Shown here: positions 8,975 to 20,317 of the stretch, piece after piece | Numbering within the stretch: position 1 is the first letter of the stretch | Layout: every line of letters begins with the position of its first letter | Source of the DNA: Gammaproteobacteria bacterium | GTDB lineage: Bacteria > Pseudomonadota > Gammaproteobacteria > Steroidobacterales > Woeseiaceae | Assembly: GCA_029863125.1 (NCBI GenBank) | Contig: JAOTWB010000022.1 | Location: 1-36,010, forward strand | DNA length: 36,010 nucleotides | Direction: 5' to 3' | Notes under the pieces: model-generated | Told to the model about the DNA's origin: nothing | The model's input: only the letters and a program-made list of their open reading frames with translations | Databases searched by the model: none | Made by a program: the position numbers and the translations under genes

Positions 8975-10239
8975 TGCGTTACGAAAACACGCGTGCATTT
9001 GCGGAAGCACTGGATCATGACGATCCCCTGGCCGGGTTCCGCGGGCAATTCAATTTTCCGCGCGACAAGCAGGGTCGATCACCTGTCTACCTGTGCGGCA
9101 ATTCCCTGGGCTTGCAGCCCAGGCTTGCCGTGAAATTCGTCCAGGACGAACTGAAAAACTGGAAGAACTACGCGGTCGACGGCCATTTCAACTCGGATCG
9201 CCCCTGGCTCAGCTATCACCGGCTGGCGACGGCCGGATTCGCCGACCTGACGGGTGCGAAGCCGAGCGAAGTGATCGCGATGAACACGCTGACGGTCAAC
9301 CTGCACCTGCTGATGGCGAGCTTCTACCGCCCCACCGCTGAGCGTCGAAAAATCGTCATCGAAGCCGGCGCGTTTCCATCGGATCAATACGCGGCAGCAT
9401 CGCAGATTCGGATACACGGCCACGATCCGGCATCCGACCTGCTTGAATGGAAACCTCGCGACGGCGAGCTGCATCTCAGAATCGATGATCTCGAGCAGCT
9501 CTTGCAGCGGGAGGGGGACTCCGTCGCACTGCTGCTGCTGCCGGGCGTGCAGTACTACACGGGCCAGGTGCTCGACATGCAGGCGATCTGCGCCCTGGGA
9601 CGGCGCTACGGTTGCAGGGTCGGCCTGGACCTCGCCCATGCTGTCGGCAACGTCGAACTGTCACTTAATAACTGGGCTCCTGACTTCGCGTCCTGGTGCA
9701 CATACAAGTATCTCAATGCGGGTCCCGGCGCGGTCGCCGGCGCTTTTGTGCACGAAAAACACCACTCGTGTGATGATTTTCTGCAGGGCTGGTGGGGCAA
9801 TAAAGAGAGCAGCCGCTTCAAGATGCGCCCGGCGTTCGAACCCGCCGAAGGGGCCGAGGCCTGGCAAATAAGCAATCCCCCCATCCTGTCGCTCGCCCCC
9901 GTGATTGCCTCGCTGCAGCTGTTCCGGGAGGCCGGTTTCGCGGCATTGCGCGACAAGTCGCGGATGCTGACGGGTTTCCTGCGCTGGCTGGTCGCAGCGA
10001 ACTTCGGCGACCGCCTTGGAATCATTACCCCTGCCGATGCAGGCGGCTGCCAGCTTTCGCTCGTGGTTAATGACAAGTCCGTCGACGCGAAAGCAGTGTT
10101 CGACGCACTGTGTGAACTCAATGTCACGGGAGACTGGCGCAACCCCAACGTCATTCGTGTTGCACCGGTGCCCATGTACAACAGTTTCACCGACGTTTTT
10201 GAATTCGGGGAACGAATGTCCGTAGTCCTGGCGACATGA
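8974..10239 (+). CDS. kynU: Kynureninase
   Basis: PLP-dependent enzyme that cleaves 3-hydroxykynurenine to 3-hydroxyanthranilate and alanine (or kynurenine to anthranilate). It is 421 residues. The N-terminal VYLCGNSLGLQPR block, the LDLAHAVGN Asp loop and WCTYKYLNAGPG with the PLP lysine K245 are all present. The ATG at 8974 overlaps the preceding stop as TGATG; upstream in-frame starts lie within the dioxygenase gene and were not used. Its product is the substrate of the dioxygenase directly upstream, and its substrate comes from the monooxygenase directly downstream. Confidence 0.96.
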   Translation: MRYENTRAFAEALDHDDPLAGFRGQFNFPRDKQGRSPVYLCGNSLGLQPRLAVKFVQDELKNWKNYAVDGHFNSDRPWLSYHRLATAGFADLTGAKPSEVIAMNTLTVNLHLLMASFYRPTAERRKIVIEAGAFPSDQYAAASQIRIHGHDPASDLLEWKPRDGELHLRIDDLEQLLQREGDSVALLLLPGVQYYTGQVLDMQAICALGRRYGCRVGLDLAHAVGNVELSLNNWAPDFASWCTYKYLNAGPGAVAGAFVHEKHHSCDDFLQGWWGNKESSRFKMRPAFEPAEGAEAWQISNPPILSLAPVIASLQLFREAGFAALRDKSRMLTGFLRWLVAANFGDRLGIITPADAGGCQLSLVVNDKSVDAKAVFDALCELNVTGDWRNPNVIRVAPVPMYNSFTDVFEFGERMSVVLAT

Positions 10240-10246
10240 AGGCCGC

Positions 10247-11638
10247 ATGAGTACACGATCAGTCAACATCATCGGTGCCGGCCAGTGCGGTACGCTGATC
10301 GCGATCATGCTGGCAAGGCACGGTTTCAAGGTCGACGTTTATGAGCGCTTCAAAGACCCGCGTATCCAGGATCCCGAGGCTGGCCGCTCGATCAACCTGG
10401 CGCTTGCCGCGCGGGGTCTCAACGCATTGCACCAGGTCGGTATCGATACGCTGGTCGAGCCACTGCTCGTACCGATGCGCGGCCGCATGCTGCATCACCA
10501 GGACGGGCGAACCGAGTTCCTGCGCTACGGGCAGCAGGCCGATGAGGAAATCTATTCCGTGACCCGGCTCGGCCTCAACCAGGTCCTTCTCGGCGTCGCC
10601 GATGACTTGCCGAATCTCAGCCTCAACTTCGAACAAAACGCGATTGGTTACGATGCGCCCGATCGAACGGTGCATGTTCGTGACGAGACCGACGGCAGCC
10701 TCTACCAGGTCGAAGCAGACCCTCTCTTTGCGGCGGATGGCGCAGGCTCCAGCATACGTCGTTCGTTCGACGGGTCCGACACGTTCGGCGGCATCGAAAC
10801 GCTGCTGCGACACGGCTACAAGGAACTCTCGATCCCGGCCGGGCCGGGCGGAGAGTTCCAGCTGGCAACGGACGCGCTGCACATTTGGCCGCGCGGCGGG
10901 TTCATGCTCATCGCTCTGCCCAATCCCGGCGGCGATTTCACGCTGACGCTCTTCCTGCCCAACGTGGGTGACAACAGTTTCGAAAGTCTCAGCGATGAAG
11001 CTTCTGTGGTCACGTTTTTTGAAACCTATTTCCCCGACGTGGCCGCACTGATACCGAATCTCTGCGACGATATGCTGAACCACCCGCTCGGCACCCTGGG
11101 CACCGTGCGCTGCCGGCATTGGCATGATCGCGGCAACGTCCTGCTGCTGGGCGACGCGGCGCATGCGATTGTGCCGTTTCACGGGCAGGGCATGAACCTC
11201 GCGTTCGAAGACTGCGTCTTGCTCGATCGCCTTGTCACCGAACACGGCAATGACTGGGCCAACGTATTTGCGCGATTCGAAGCCGAACAGCTGGCGAATG
11301 CGAATGCGATCGCCGACATGGCGCTGGACAACTACATCGAAATGCGCGACACCGTGCGTGACCCGAAGTTCGCATTGCGCAAAGCGCTCGCTTTCGAACT
11401 CGAGAAACGCCTGCCCGAGCAGTTCATTCCGCGATACTCGATGGTGATGTTTCACGCCGACATCCCGTACCTCGTGGCACAGCAGCGCGGCGAAGTTCAA
11501 AAAGCGCTGCTGGAAGAATTCACGGAAGACGCGAATTCCATCGACGAAATCGATATTTCAGCGGCAATTGACGCCCTGCAGAAACGCCTGCCCCGAATAG
11601 ATACGGTCAGGAACGACCTCGCCGTTCGTAGGTCCTGA
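10247..11638 (+). CDS. kmo: Kynurenine 3-monooxygenase
   Basis: FAD- and NADPH-dependent aromatic hydroxylase converting L-kynurenine to 3-hydroxykynurenine. It is 463 residues. The FAD dinucleotide motif GAGQCG is at residues 10-15, followed by the acidic strand end VDVYERF. ADGAGSSIRR and GDAAHAIVPFHGQGMN (near residue 302) are the second FAD-binding signatures, and the last is typical of KMO. Two hydrophobic C-terminal helices seen in eukaryotic KMO are not obvious here. It begins 7 nt after kynU. The last 32 bp overlap the end of the convergent folA gene. Confidence 0.95.
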   Translation: MSTRSVNIIGAGQCGTLIAIMLARHGFKVDVYERFKDPRIQDPEAGRSINLALAARGLNALHQVGIDTLVEPLLVPMRGRMLHHQDGRTEFLRYGQQADEEIYSVTRLGLNQVLLGVADDLPNLSLNFEQNAIGYDAPDRTVHVRDETDGSLYQVEADPLFAADGAGSSIRRSFDGSDTFGGIETLLRHGYKELSIPAGPGGEFQLATDALHIWPRGGFMLIALPNPGGDFTLTLFLPNVGDNSFESLSDEASVVTFFETYFPDVAALIPNLCDDMLNHPLGTLGTVRCRHWHDRGNVLLLGDAAHAIVPFHGQGMNLAFEDCVLLDRLVTEHGNDWANVFARFEAEQLANANAIADMALDNYIEMRDTVRDPKFALRKALAFELEKRLPEQFIPRYSMVMFHADIPYLVAQQRGEVQKALLEEFTEDANSIDEIDISAAIDALQKRLPRIDTVRNDLAVRRS

Positions 11639-12098
11639 ACTCGAACGCGTATTCATTGGCGTCGTCGGCGGCGTGGCGCACACGGTCTACGAGCTGCCAG
11701 GTTGCTTCATCGATCCCGGGAAAAAAAGCGTCGCCGTCGATACTGGCCTGCACGCGCGTAATGTAAAGACGGCTGGCTTTCGGCAGGAACAGTTCATAGA
11801 TCTGGCCGCCGCCGATGATCATTATTTCTTCGGCATCGGCGGCAGCGGCCAGGGCTTCGGCGGGTGAAGCCACGACGTCGCAGCCGTCGGCGGCGTAACC
11901 GGCCTGTCGAGTCAGCACGATATTTTGCCGGCCCGGCAAGGGCCAACCGATGGACTCCCAGGTCAAACGGCCCATGACGATGGGCTTTCCCATCGTCAGC
12001 TGCTTGAATCGCTTCAGGTCATCCGAGAGCTTCCAGGGAAGATCGCCGCGTATGCCGATGACGTCGTTCATCGACGTCGCGACGATGATACTGATCAC
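11607..12098 (-). CDS. folA: Dihydrofolate reductase
   Basis: NADPH-dependent reduction of dihydrofolate to tetrahydrofolate, regenerating the folate oxidised by ThyA next door. It is 163 residues starting with GTG at 12098. Family landmarks are NDVIGIRGDLPWKLSDDL (with the active-site Asp), MGRLTWESIG, PGRQNIVLTR and MIIGGGQIYELF. It follows thyA by 10 nt on the same strand. In E. coli folA lies next to apaH; here three kynurenine genes separate them. Confidence 0.95.
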   Translation of the reverse strand: MISIIVATSMNDVIGIRGDLPWKLSDDLKRFKQLTMGKPIVMGRLTWESIGWPLPGRQNIVLTRQAGYAADGCDVVASPAEALAAAADAEEIMIIGGGQIYELFLPKASRLYITRVQASIDGDAFFPGIDEATWQLVDRVRHAADDANEYAFEFRTYERRGRS

Positions 12099-12108
12099 TG
12101 CGCCGCGA

Positions 12109-12903
12109 TCAGACCGCGACCGCTGCTTTGATGTGCGGGTGCGATTCGTAGTTGAGAATATCGAAATCCTCGTACCTGTAATCGAAGATAGTCTCCGGGC
12201 GACGCTTTATGACGAGGCGCGGCAGCGGCAGCGGCTTGCGGCCCAACTGTTCCTCCGCTTGCTCGAGATGATTCGAATACAGGTGACAGTCTCCGCCCGT
12301 CCATACGAAATCGCCGACGCCAAGATCAGCCTGTTGGGCGAGCATGTGCGTGAGCAACGCGTACGATGCGATGTTGAACGGCACTCCGAGGAAAATGTCG
12401 CAGCTGCGCTGGTACAGCTGACAGGAGAGCTTGCCTTCCGCTACATAGAACTGGAACAGGCAGTGGCATGGCGGTAATGCCATGTTGTCGATTTCTGCAA
12501 CATTCCAGGCGCTGAGGATGATGCGCCTGGAGTCGGGCGTTTCGCGCAACTGCTGCACGATGCGCGCGATCTGGTCGATGCTACCGCCGTCCGGCGTCGG
12601 CCAGTTGCGCCACTGCACGCCGTAAACGGGTCCGAGCTCACCGTTTTCGTCGGCCCATTCGTCCCAGATAGAAACGCCGTTTTCCTTGAGATAAGCAATG
12701 TTGCTGTCACCACTCAGGAACCACAGCAGCTCATGAATAATCGAACGAGTATGCAGTTTCTTGGTCGTCACCAGCGGGAAGCCCTGGCCGAGATCGAAGC
12801 GCATCTGGTGGCCGAAAATGCTGAGCGTTCCCGTGCCGGTCCGGTCATCTTTCCGGACGCCTGTGTCACGGACGAGTCGCATCATGTCGAGGTATTGCTG
12901 CAT
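12109..12903 (-). CDS. thyA: Thymidylate synthase
   Basis: Makes dTMP from dUMP using methylene-tetrahydrofolate and releasing dihydrofolate. From the ATG at 12903 it has 264 residues, the same length as E. coli ThyA, and the nucleophilic cysteine is C146 in [11 protein letters not shown] as in E. coli. The phosphate-binding [17 protein letters not shown] and the C-terminal [10 protein letters not shown] are also present. An in-frame start 8 codons upstream would lie within lgt and is not used. It sits between lgt and folA with almost no spacing. Confidence 0.97.
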   Translation of the reverse strand: MQQYLDMMRLVRDTGVRKDDRTGTGTLSIFGHQMRFDLGQGFPLVTTKKLHTRSIIHELLWFLSGDSNIAYLKENGVSIWDEWADENGELGPVYGVQWRNWPTPDGGSIDQIARIVQQLRETPDSRRIILSAWNVAEIDNMALPPCHCLFQFYVAEGKLSCQLYQRSCDIFLGVPFNIASYALLTHMLAQQADLGVGDFVWTGGDCHLYSNHLEQAEEQLGRKPLPLPRLVIKRRPETIFDYRYEDFDILNYESHPHIKAAVAV

Positions 12904-12904
12904 G

Positions 12905-13696
12905 TCAGGCCTTCTGCGCGGCCGCACCGGCCCAACGGTAGGCCATTATCAGCAGAACTGCACCGGCCAAAACCATCGGCAGGCTCAGCACCTGGCCCAT
13001 CGTGACCCAGCCCAGCGCCAGGTAGCCCGGGTGCGCGTCAGGAACCCGGTAAAACTCGACGATGAAGCGGAACACGCCGTACAGCAGCAGGAACAAGCCT
13101 GATGCGGCTAGGTAAGGCCGTGGTTTGGCGGTGTAGATCCAGAGAATCGCAAACAGCAGAAATCCCTCGAGAATGGATTCATACAGCTGCGAAGGATGCA
13201 GTACCTGGCCATTTACGAGGAATCCCCAGGGGACGTCTGTCGGCTTGCCCCAGAGTTCGCTATTGATGAAATTGCCGATGCGTCCGAAGCCGAGTCCGAG
13301 CGGCGCGACCGGCGCGACGAAATCCGTCATGCGCCAGATCGAGTGGCCCAACTTGCGGCCATACAGCCACATCGCGATCATCACACCGACCAGGCCGCCA
13401 TGGAACGACATGCCCCCCTCTGTAATCCTGAACAGATAAAAGAGATCGCTCGTGAGCTGAGTCCAGCCATAGACCAATGCATAGCCGACGCGCCCGCCGA
13501 TGATGACGCCGAGCATCGCGTAGAAGATCAGGTCATCTACCTGCTCCGCGTTGACCGGGGAGTCGCTGCGTTTACAGCGGCGCCGGGCGAGCCACCACGC
13601 GAACAGGAAGCCGATGACATACATTAGCCCGTACCAACGGATCTTGAGAAACCCGATCGAAAATATGACCGGATCGATCTCGGGGTAGGTCAGCAT
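12905..13696 (-). CDS. lgt: Prolipoprotein diacylglyceryl transferase Lgt
   Basis: Inner-membrane enzyme that transfers diacylglycerol from phosphatidylglycerol to the lipobox cysteine of prolipoproteins, the first step of lipoprotein maturation. It has 263 residues and about seven hydrophobic segments. The Lgt signature [15 protein letters not shown] spans about residues 136-150, and the conserved His of SFHGG is H99. It is the first gene of the lgt-thyA-folA run; lgt-thyA adjacency is common in gammaproteobacteria. Confidence 0.96.
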   Translation of the reverse strand: MLTYPEIDPVIFSIGFLKIRWYGLMYVIGFLFAWWLARRRCKRSDSPVNAEQVDDLIFYAMLGVIIGGRVGYALVYGWTQLTSDLFYLFRITEGGMSFHGGLVGVMIAMWLYGRKLGHSIWRMTDFVAPVAPLGLGFGRIGNFINSELWGKPTDVPWGFLVNGQVLHPSQLYESILEGFLLFAILWIYTAKPRPYLAASGLFLLLYGVFRFIVEFYRVPDAHPGYLALGWVTMGQVLSLPMVLAGAVLLIMAYRWAGAAAQKA

Positions 13697-13757
13697 GGAA
13701 TCCCGCTCGGAGTAGACACAAGATGGGTATCATAGTCAGTTTCAGCAACCCGTCATA

Positions 13758-13771
13758 GTGGCGATCGCCAC
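13758..13771. promoter_or_regulatory. Perfect 14-bp palindrome between lgt and the DUF255 gene
   Basis: The sequence GTGGCGATCGCCAC is its own reverse complement. It lies 9 nt before the ATG at 13781 and 62 bp from the lgt start, inside an 84-bp divergent intergenic region. It contains the octamer GCGATCGC. It could be an operator or only a short hairpin in the mRNA leader; nothing in the sequence decides this. Confidence 0.35.
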
Positions 13772-13780
13772 AGGGAAACC

Positions 13781-15838
<2,058 letters not shown>

Positions 15839-15942
15839 GCCAGCGACCGCTCGTATGCGGTGCATGCCTTCGTTATTAAGCGGTCACGTCGTCCCTGCAA
15901 CATGCAGTTGTCGTCAGAGAAGCGATAAGCTGTTCCGCCTTC

Positions 15943-18741
15943 CTACGAACCGAAGCCTGTTCGACGCCAACCGTCTTCGGTCCGCCGTATTTCGTAGGCA
16001 GGCCAGTACTTGTTGTCGAGCTTGAGGGTGATGACTTCGGCCGTGCCGTTCCATGTAACGGTTTTCAGCCGAACCGACTCGCGATGCTTGATGTCCTTGA
16101 CGGCATCGATGAATGCCTGCAGATCGCGCGTCGGCGTTTCGTTAACCTCGACGACCCTGCGGCCCGCCCACAGGCCATAGCGGGTCGACGGTGATCCGTA
16201 GCTGAAATAGGCAACGTATACGCCATCTGTATCGACTCCACGCTGCGCCGCCATGGCACGGTGCGGATCCTGCAACAGTGCTCCCGCCCAGGAAATTGCC
16301 CGGTCGATGCCGCGGCCGTCAAGCGCGGCCGTCTGGACCGTTATTTCATGAACCGTGTCGTTGCGCCACACGGTGACCACGACTTCCGGCTTTTGCACGG
16401 CTTTTTCGAGCGCCCGATAAGAGGTAACGACCTTGCCATCAATCGCCAATACCATGTCGCCGTTCTTGAGCAGCATCGATGCCGGCGTGCCGGCAACCAG
16501 GCGCGTGATGCTCAGCGCCCGTCGGCGCACCGGGTTGTTTTCCTCCAGCCGGGCAACCCAATCTTCGTCGACACCCATCTTGCGGGCCGCAAACAGCGGT
16601 GCGTACACGAACTCCGCTTCGAGTGAATAGAACGGCCTGCCTTCGCGAACCGTTTCAACGAAATCCCTGACGACCTCGCTTCCGACGCCACGATTGAGCT
16701 GCGCCGGGTCCCCACCCGACTGCAGCATGAAGCTCGACCAGGTCGCCATCACACGCCCTTTCTTGTCAACGAGTACGCCGTCCACGTCGTTCGGCGCATT
16801 GACCAGCGAGATGCCTTCGATATTCGAATCGCGAAACCGCAGCGTCCGCGACAGCGGCAATAGCAGCGGGTCAACCGACGACACGGTACTCTTCTGGTGA
16901 ACCAGCTGGTGATCCGCCTTGATTCCGACGACCCAGACATCGTCCCCCGGCTTCAGCGCCGATGTGTTGAACCTCGCTTCCTGGACGGGCGTCGTACCGA
17001 TGCTCCTGGGATCATATGACACGATCGCAAAATTGTGCAGAGGATGCAGTTGTTCGATTTTTCCTTTGACCTCGAGCGATCCGGCAAAAGTCACCGTTAC
17101 GTCACCGATGGCGATCGGCACGGTGTTGCGGTCGACGAGAACATAACCGCGCTCCTTGTCGACGATGAGCCCGGTGCCGTAGTAATGACGATCCGACACT
17201 CCTGACAGCGTGTACGGCAGGTCAAAATTCACGACGACCAGCGACGGCGCTATTGCACTGACAATGGGGTCGCTGTTTTTGGTGAAGCGAGTGCTGCTTA
17301 CTTTGGCCGGCTTGGGTGCAGGCCCGTCCGCGAGGTCGCGGCATGGCCAGAATCCCAGCGCGTCATTCCGCTTGCAGCGGCGCGTCGGAAACCAGGTACG
17401 GTCCATTTCCAGCAGGCGGACAATGGAATTCTGCGGGTTTTCCATCGTAACGTAACGCACGAGCACACGTTCGCCGTCCGCGAGGCCGTCAAGCACCGCC
17501 TCGAAATCATCGAGGTCGAGTACCTCTTCGCCGTCCACGTCAACGACCACGGCGCCGCGCGGAATTGCGGCTTTTGACAACAGGTAGCCGGGATTCGCAA
17601 CGTATACGCCTTCCGCCGCACGATTGTAGTGCCGGGCCTGTTGGTACGACAGCCGGTTGACAATCGCGTCGCCGAACTCGAGATATTCATCCGGCGTTAT
17701 TGCATGCAGGTCATCGACAAGCACTTTGGCCACAATCTGCCTCCCGCCGCGCTCCAGTTCGATATCGATTTCTTTGCCAACGTGACTGTCCAGGAGCGCT
17801 TCCAGCGGCACGAACTGTGTTATGAGCTGGCCGTTAATGCGGATCAAGATGTCGCCAGGCGCGAGTTCGCCCGCGGCCGGCGAATTCGGAATGACCTGTT
17901 CCACAACCAGCATCCCGGTTTGTTTCGGAAACGACGAACGCGCAAGACGCTCGGAATCGGCACTCAAGCCCAGCCGCCGCAATTCATCGTAAGCCTTGCT
18001 CTGGAATGTCGTCTGCAGCGTGCCGCGCGAAACGGGCAAGCCGCGCTGCAGCTCCTTCAGCGCGCGATCGATCCTGTCGAGAGGCAGGAAGAAGCTGCTT
18101 GCCGCCGAGCTGTCGGCGCCGGCATTCAACGCCACAACCTGGCCGTCGATACTGACGACCGGCGAACCCGACGAACCGCCGGAAGTGCCTGAGGCGGCCT
18201 GCAGATAAAACGTATTGAAGTCATTGTACTTGCCGCGACCGTATTCGGGCGCTTTACGATCGAGCCGCGCAATCGTTCCGGCAAGTATCGAGAGCTGCTC
18301 ACCGGCATCGTTACCGATTACGCGGATCTCCCGGCCGATGCCGGCCCCGTCCGGGGCGAGCGGCAGTTCCACTGGCTTGATGTAACTCAACTCTGCGGGG
18401 TCGTAGCGAAAAAACCCGAAATCATGCACCGGATCGCGATACACGGGCGTGAGTCGGACTTCCTCGTTGTTGCGAAAGACCGCTTCTGCGATAACGGGTC
18501 CGGGCGTCACAACATGGCGATTAGTGAGTATCAGACCGCGCTCGGCGTCAACGACAAATCCGGTCGCCTGGCTCGAGCTGTTCCACTCCGTATCAAATGC
18601 CCGCGTGCTGTCGACCCTTATGGAAACGACGCCCGATGAGATGCGCTCGAGCGTCGCCGTCCACGCCGAGTCCTCGGCAGCATTCGCCGCAACGCCAAGC
18701 ATCAGTGCGGCGAGTGCCGCCAGATTCCTGCCAAAATTCAT
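15943..18741 (-). CDS. Exported double HtrA-like protein with PDZ domains (Nma111-type)
   Basis: A 932-residue protein starting at the ATG at 18741, where a signal peptide appears (LAALAALMLGVAANAAED); longer readings overlap gcvPB. The first trypsin-like module has an intact triad: H76 in LTNRHVVTP, D107 in VHDFGFFRYDP and S191 in SGTSGGSSGSPVV. PDZ-like segments follow at about residues 275-345 and 375-435. A second protease-like module (about 490-700) has N539 and N570 at the His and Asp positions and no GxSG, so it should be inactive. Further PDZ-like segments follow (about 740-805 and 830-910), and the end KYWPAYEIRR resembles Nma111. This order, active plus degenerate HtrA with PDZ repeats, is that of fungal Nma111/Ynm3. 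A periplasmic quality-control protease is the likely role. Confidence 0.82.
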   Translation of the reverse strand: MNFGRNLAALAALMLGVAANAAEDSAWTATLERISSGVVSIRVDSTRAFDTEWNSSSQATGFVVDAERGLILTNRHVVTPGPVIAEAVFRNNEEVRLTPVYRDPVHDFGFFRYDPAELSYIKPVELPLAPDGAGIGREIRVIGNDAGEQLSILAGTIARLDRKAPEYGRGKYNDFNTFYLQAASGTSGGSSGSPVVSIDGQVVALNAGADSSAASSFFLPLDRIDRALKELQRGLPVSRGTLQTTFQSKAYDELRRLGLSADSERLARSSFPKQTGMLVVEQVIPNSPAAGELAPGDILIRINGQLITQFVPLEALLDSHVGKEIDIELERGGRQIVAKVLVDDLHAITPDEYLEFGDAIVNRLSYQQARHYNRAAEGVYVANPGYLLSKAAIPRGAVVVDVDGEEVLDLDDFEAVLDGLADGERVLVRYVTMENPQNSIVRLLEMDRTWFPTRRCKRNDALGFWPCRDLADGPAPKPAKVSSTRFTKNSDPIVSAIAPSLVVVNFDLPYTLSGVSDRHYYGTGLIVDKERGYVLVDRNTVPIAIGDVTVTFAGSLEVKGKIEQLHPLHNFAIVSYDPRSIGTTPVQEARFNTSALKPGDDVWVVGIKADHQLVHQKSTVSSVDPLLLPLSRTLRFRDSNIEGISLVNAPNDVDGVLVDKKGRVMATWSSFMLQSGGDPAQLNRGVGSEVVRDFVETVREGRPFYSLEAEFVYAPLFAARKMGVDEDWVARLEENNPVRRRALSITRLVAGTPASMLLKNGDMVLAIDGKVVTSYRALEKAVQKPEVVVTVWRNDTVHEITVQTAALDGRGIDRAISWAGALLQDPHRAMAAQRGVDTDGVYVAYFSYGSPSTRYGLWAGRRVVEVNETPTRDLQAFIDAVKDIKHRESVRLKTVTWNGTAEVITLKLDNKYWPAYEIRRTEDGWRRTGFGS

Positions 18742-18853
18742 AGCTATCCTGGTCAATTGTCGGGCCGAATGCCCGTTCGTCCTTACTCTCGACTGACTGC
18801 GGCCGGAGCGGTTCCCTATTTCAACAAAATCAGTCGCACGATGCGACTCAGGT

Positions 18854-20317
18854 TCATTCGGGGCGGTAAGCAAGATCGAGCTGCCTGGCAGCTTTAACGT
18901 CATCGAGTCTCCGCACCGGCATCTTGTACGGGGCTTCCTTGTAGTCGGCCCCATCCTCTTTTGCGGCGCGCACGATATCGATCATTGCCGCAACAAATCC
19001 ATCCAGGGTTTCCTTGCTTTCGGTCTCGGTCGGCTCAATAAGCAGGCATTCCGGAACCAGCAGCGGAAAATACGTAGTCGGCGCGTGATAGTTCCGATCC
19101 AGCAGAGCTTTGGCCATATCCATGGCGGTAAGACTGACGGACTTTGCTTCGTGTTTGAGCGTCACGATGAATTCGTGACTCGCGCGACGCCCGGGATACG
19201 CAAGTTCGAATCCTGCATCACGCAGACGTGCCATCAGGTAGTTGGCGTTCAGCGTAGCGTACTCGGCTATGCGTTCCATGCCAGCCCGGCCGATCATGCG
19301 CATGTAGACATAGGCGCGCAGCAGGACACCGGCATTCCCCATGAAACCGGAAAGACGACCGATGCTCTGCGGAAGGTCTTCTTCCGTCAGCCAGTCGTAG
19401 ACCGTTTTCCCCTCAACCTCTGACCTGCCGACGACCGGGATCGGCATGAACGGCAGCAGTCGCTTGTTGACGCCCACGGCGCCCGAGCCCGGGCCACCAC
19501 CGCCGTGCGGCGTCGAAAAAGTCTTGTGCAGGTTCATGTGGATGACGTCGAAATCCATATCCCCCGGCCGCACTTTGCCAAGGATGGCGTTGAGGTTGGC
19601 GCCGTCGTAATAGAGGAGTCCACCGGCGGCGTGAACCATGTCAGCCACGTCCTTTATATGCCGTTCGAATACACCCAGCGTCGACGGATTGGTCAGCATG
19701 ATGCCGGCCGTCCGCGGGCTGAGAACGGCTTTGAGCGCCGCGATTTCGATGTCGCCATCGGGACCCGTCGGGATTTCCTTGACGATGCAGCCACACATGT
19801 TCGCTGTCGCCGGATTGGTGCCGTGCGCCGCATCGGGGACGATAATCTCGTTTCTTTCGTGGTCGCCGCGAGCCTGGTGATAAGCCTTGATCATCGCGAC
19901 GCCGGCAAGTTCACCCTGCGCACCGGCCATGGGCGTCAGCGAGACGCCTTTCATGCCCGTTACCTCCCGGAGCATTTCCTGCAGCTCGTACATGCAGGTG
20001 AGAAAACCCTGTCCATGGCTGACCGGTCCCAGAGGATGGCGGCCCGCAAACTCGGGCAGCAACGCCAGCGCATTGCAGGCGCGAGGATTATATTTCATCG
20101 TGCAGGAGCCGAGCGGATAAAACTGCGTATCGATCGAGAAGTTTTTTTGTGACAAACGCGTGAAGTGCCGCACCACCTGCAGCTCAGAAGCTTCCGGCAG
20201 ACGCGGTTTGTCGTTGCGCAGGAACTGCTGGGGAATCGCCGGCGGCGCCGCTTCGAACGGGGCTTGCGCAAATGCCCGGCGGCCCGATCGGGATTTTTCG
20301 AAAATTAGTTCACTCAT
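18854..20317 (-). CDS. gcvPB: Glycine dehydrogenase (decarboxylating) subunit 2, GcvPB
   Basis: PLP-carrying half of the split P-protein of the glycine cleavage system. It decarboxylates glycine and passes the aminomethyl group to lipoyl-GcvH. It is 487 residues from the ATG at 20317 (a TTG three codons earlier is possible). The PLP lysine is K265 in [16 protein letters not shown], the conserved glycine-rich loop. [14 protein letters not shown] and [13 protein letters not shown] are further signatures. It starts inside the last codons of tpx (8-bp overlap). It needs GcvPA, encoded two genes upstream in the same operon. Confidence 0.96.
   Translation of the reverse strand: MSELIFEKSRSGRRAFAQAPFEAAPPAIPQQFLRNDKPRLPEASELQVVRHFTRLSQKNFSIDTQFYPLGSCTMKYNPRACNALALLPEFAGRHPLGPVSHGQGFLTCMYELQEMLREVTGMKGVSLTPMAGAQGELAGVAMIKAYHQARGDHERNEIIVPDAAHGTNPATANMCGCIVKEIPTGPDGDIEIAALKAVLSPRTAGIMLTNPSTLGVFERHIKDVADMVHAAGGLLYYDGANLNAILGKVRPGDMDFDVIHMNLHKTFSTPHGGGGPGSGAVGVNKRLLPFMPIPVVGRSEVEGKTVYDWLTEEDLPQSIGRLSGFMGNAGVLLRAYVYMRMIGRAGMERIAEYATLNANYLMARLRDAGFELAYPGRRASHEFIVTLKHEAKSVSLTAMDMAKALLDRNYHAPTTYFPLLVPECLLIEPTETESKETLDGFVAAMIDIVRAAKEDGADYKEAPYKMPVRRLDDVKAARQLDLAYRPE

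Noticed and set aside
10259..11500. A 413-codon open frame on the minus strand under kmo
   Set aside because: It lies wholly antisense to a gene with clear KMO motifs, has no recognisable domains, and is of the kind expected from high-GC codon use.
18742..18954. A 71-residue N-terminal extension of the HtrA-like protein
   Set aside because: It would overlap gcvPB and hide the obvious signal peptide that starts at the ATG at 18741.
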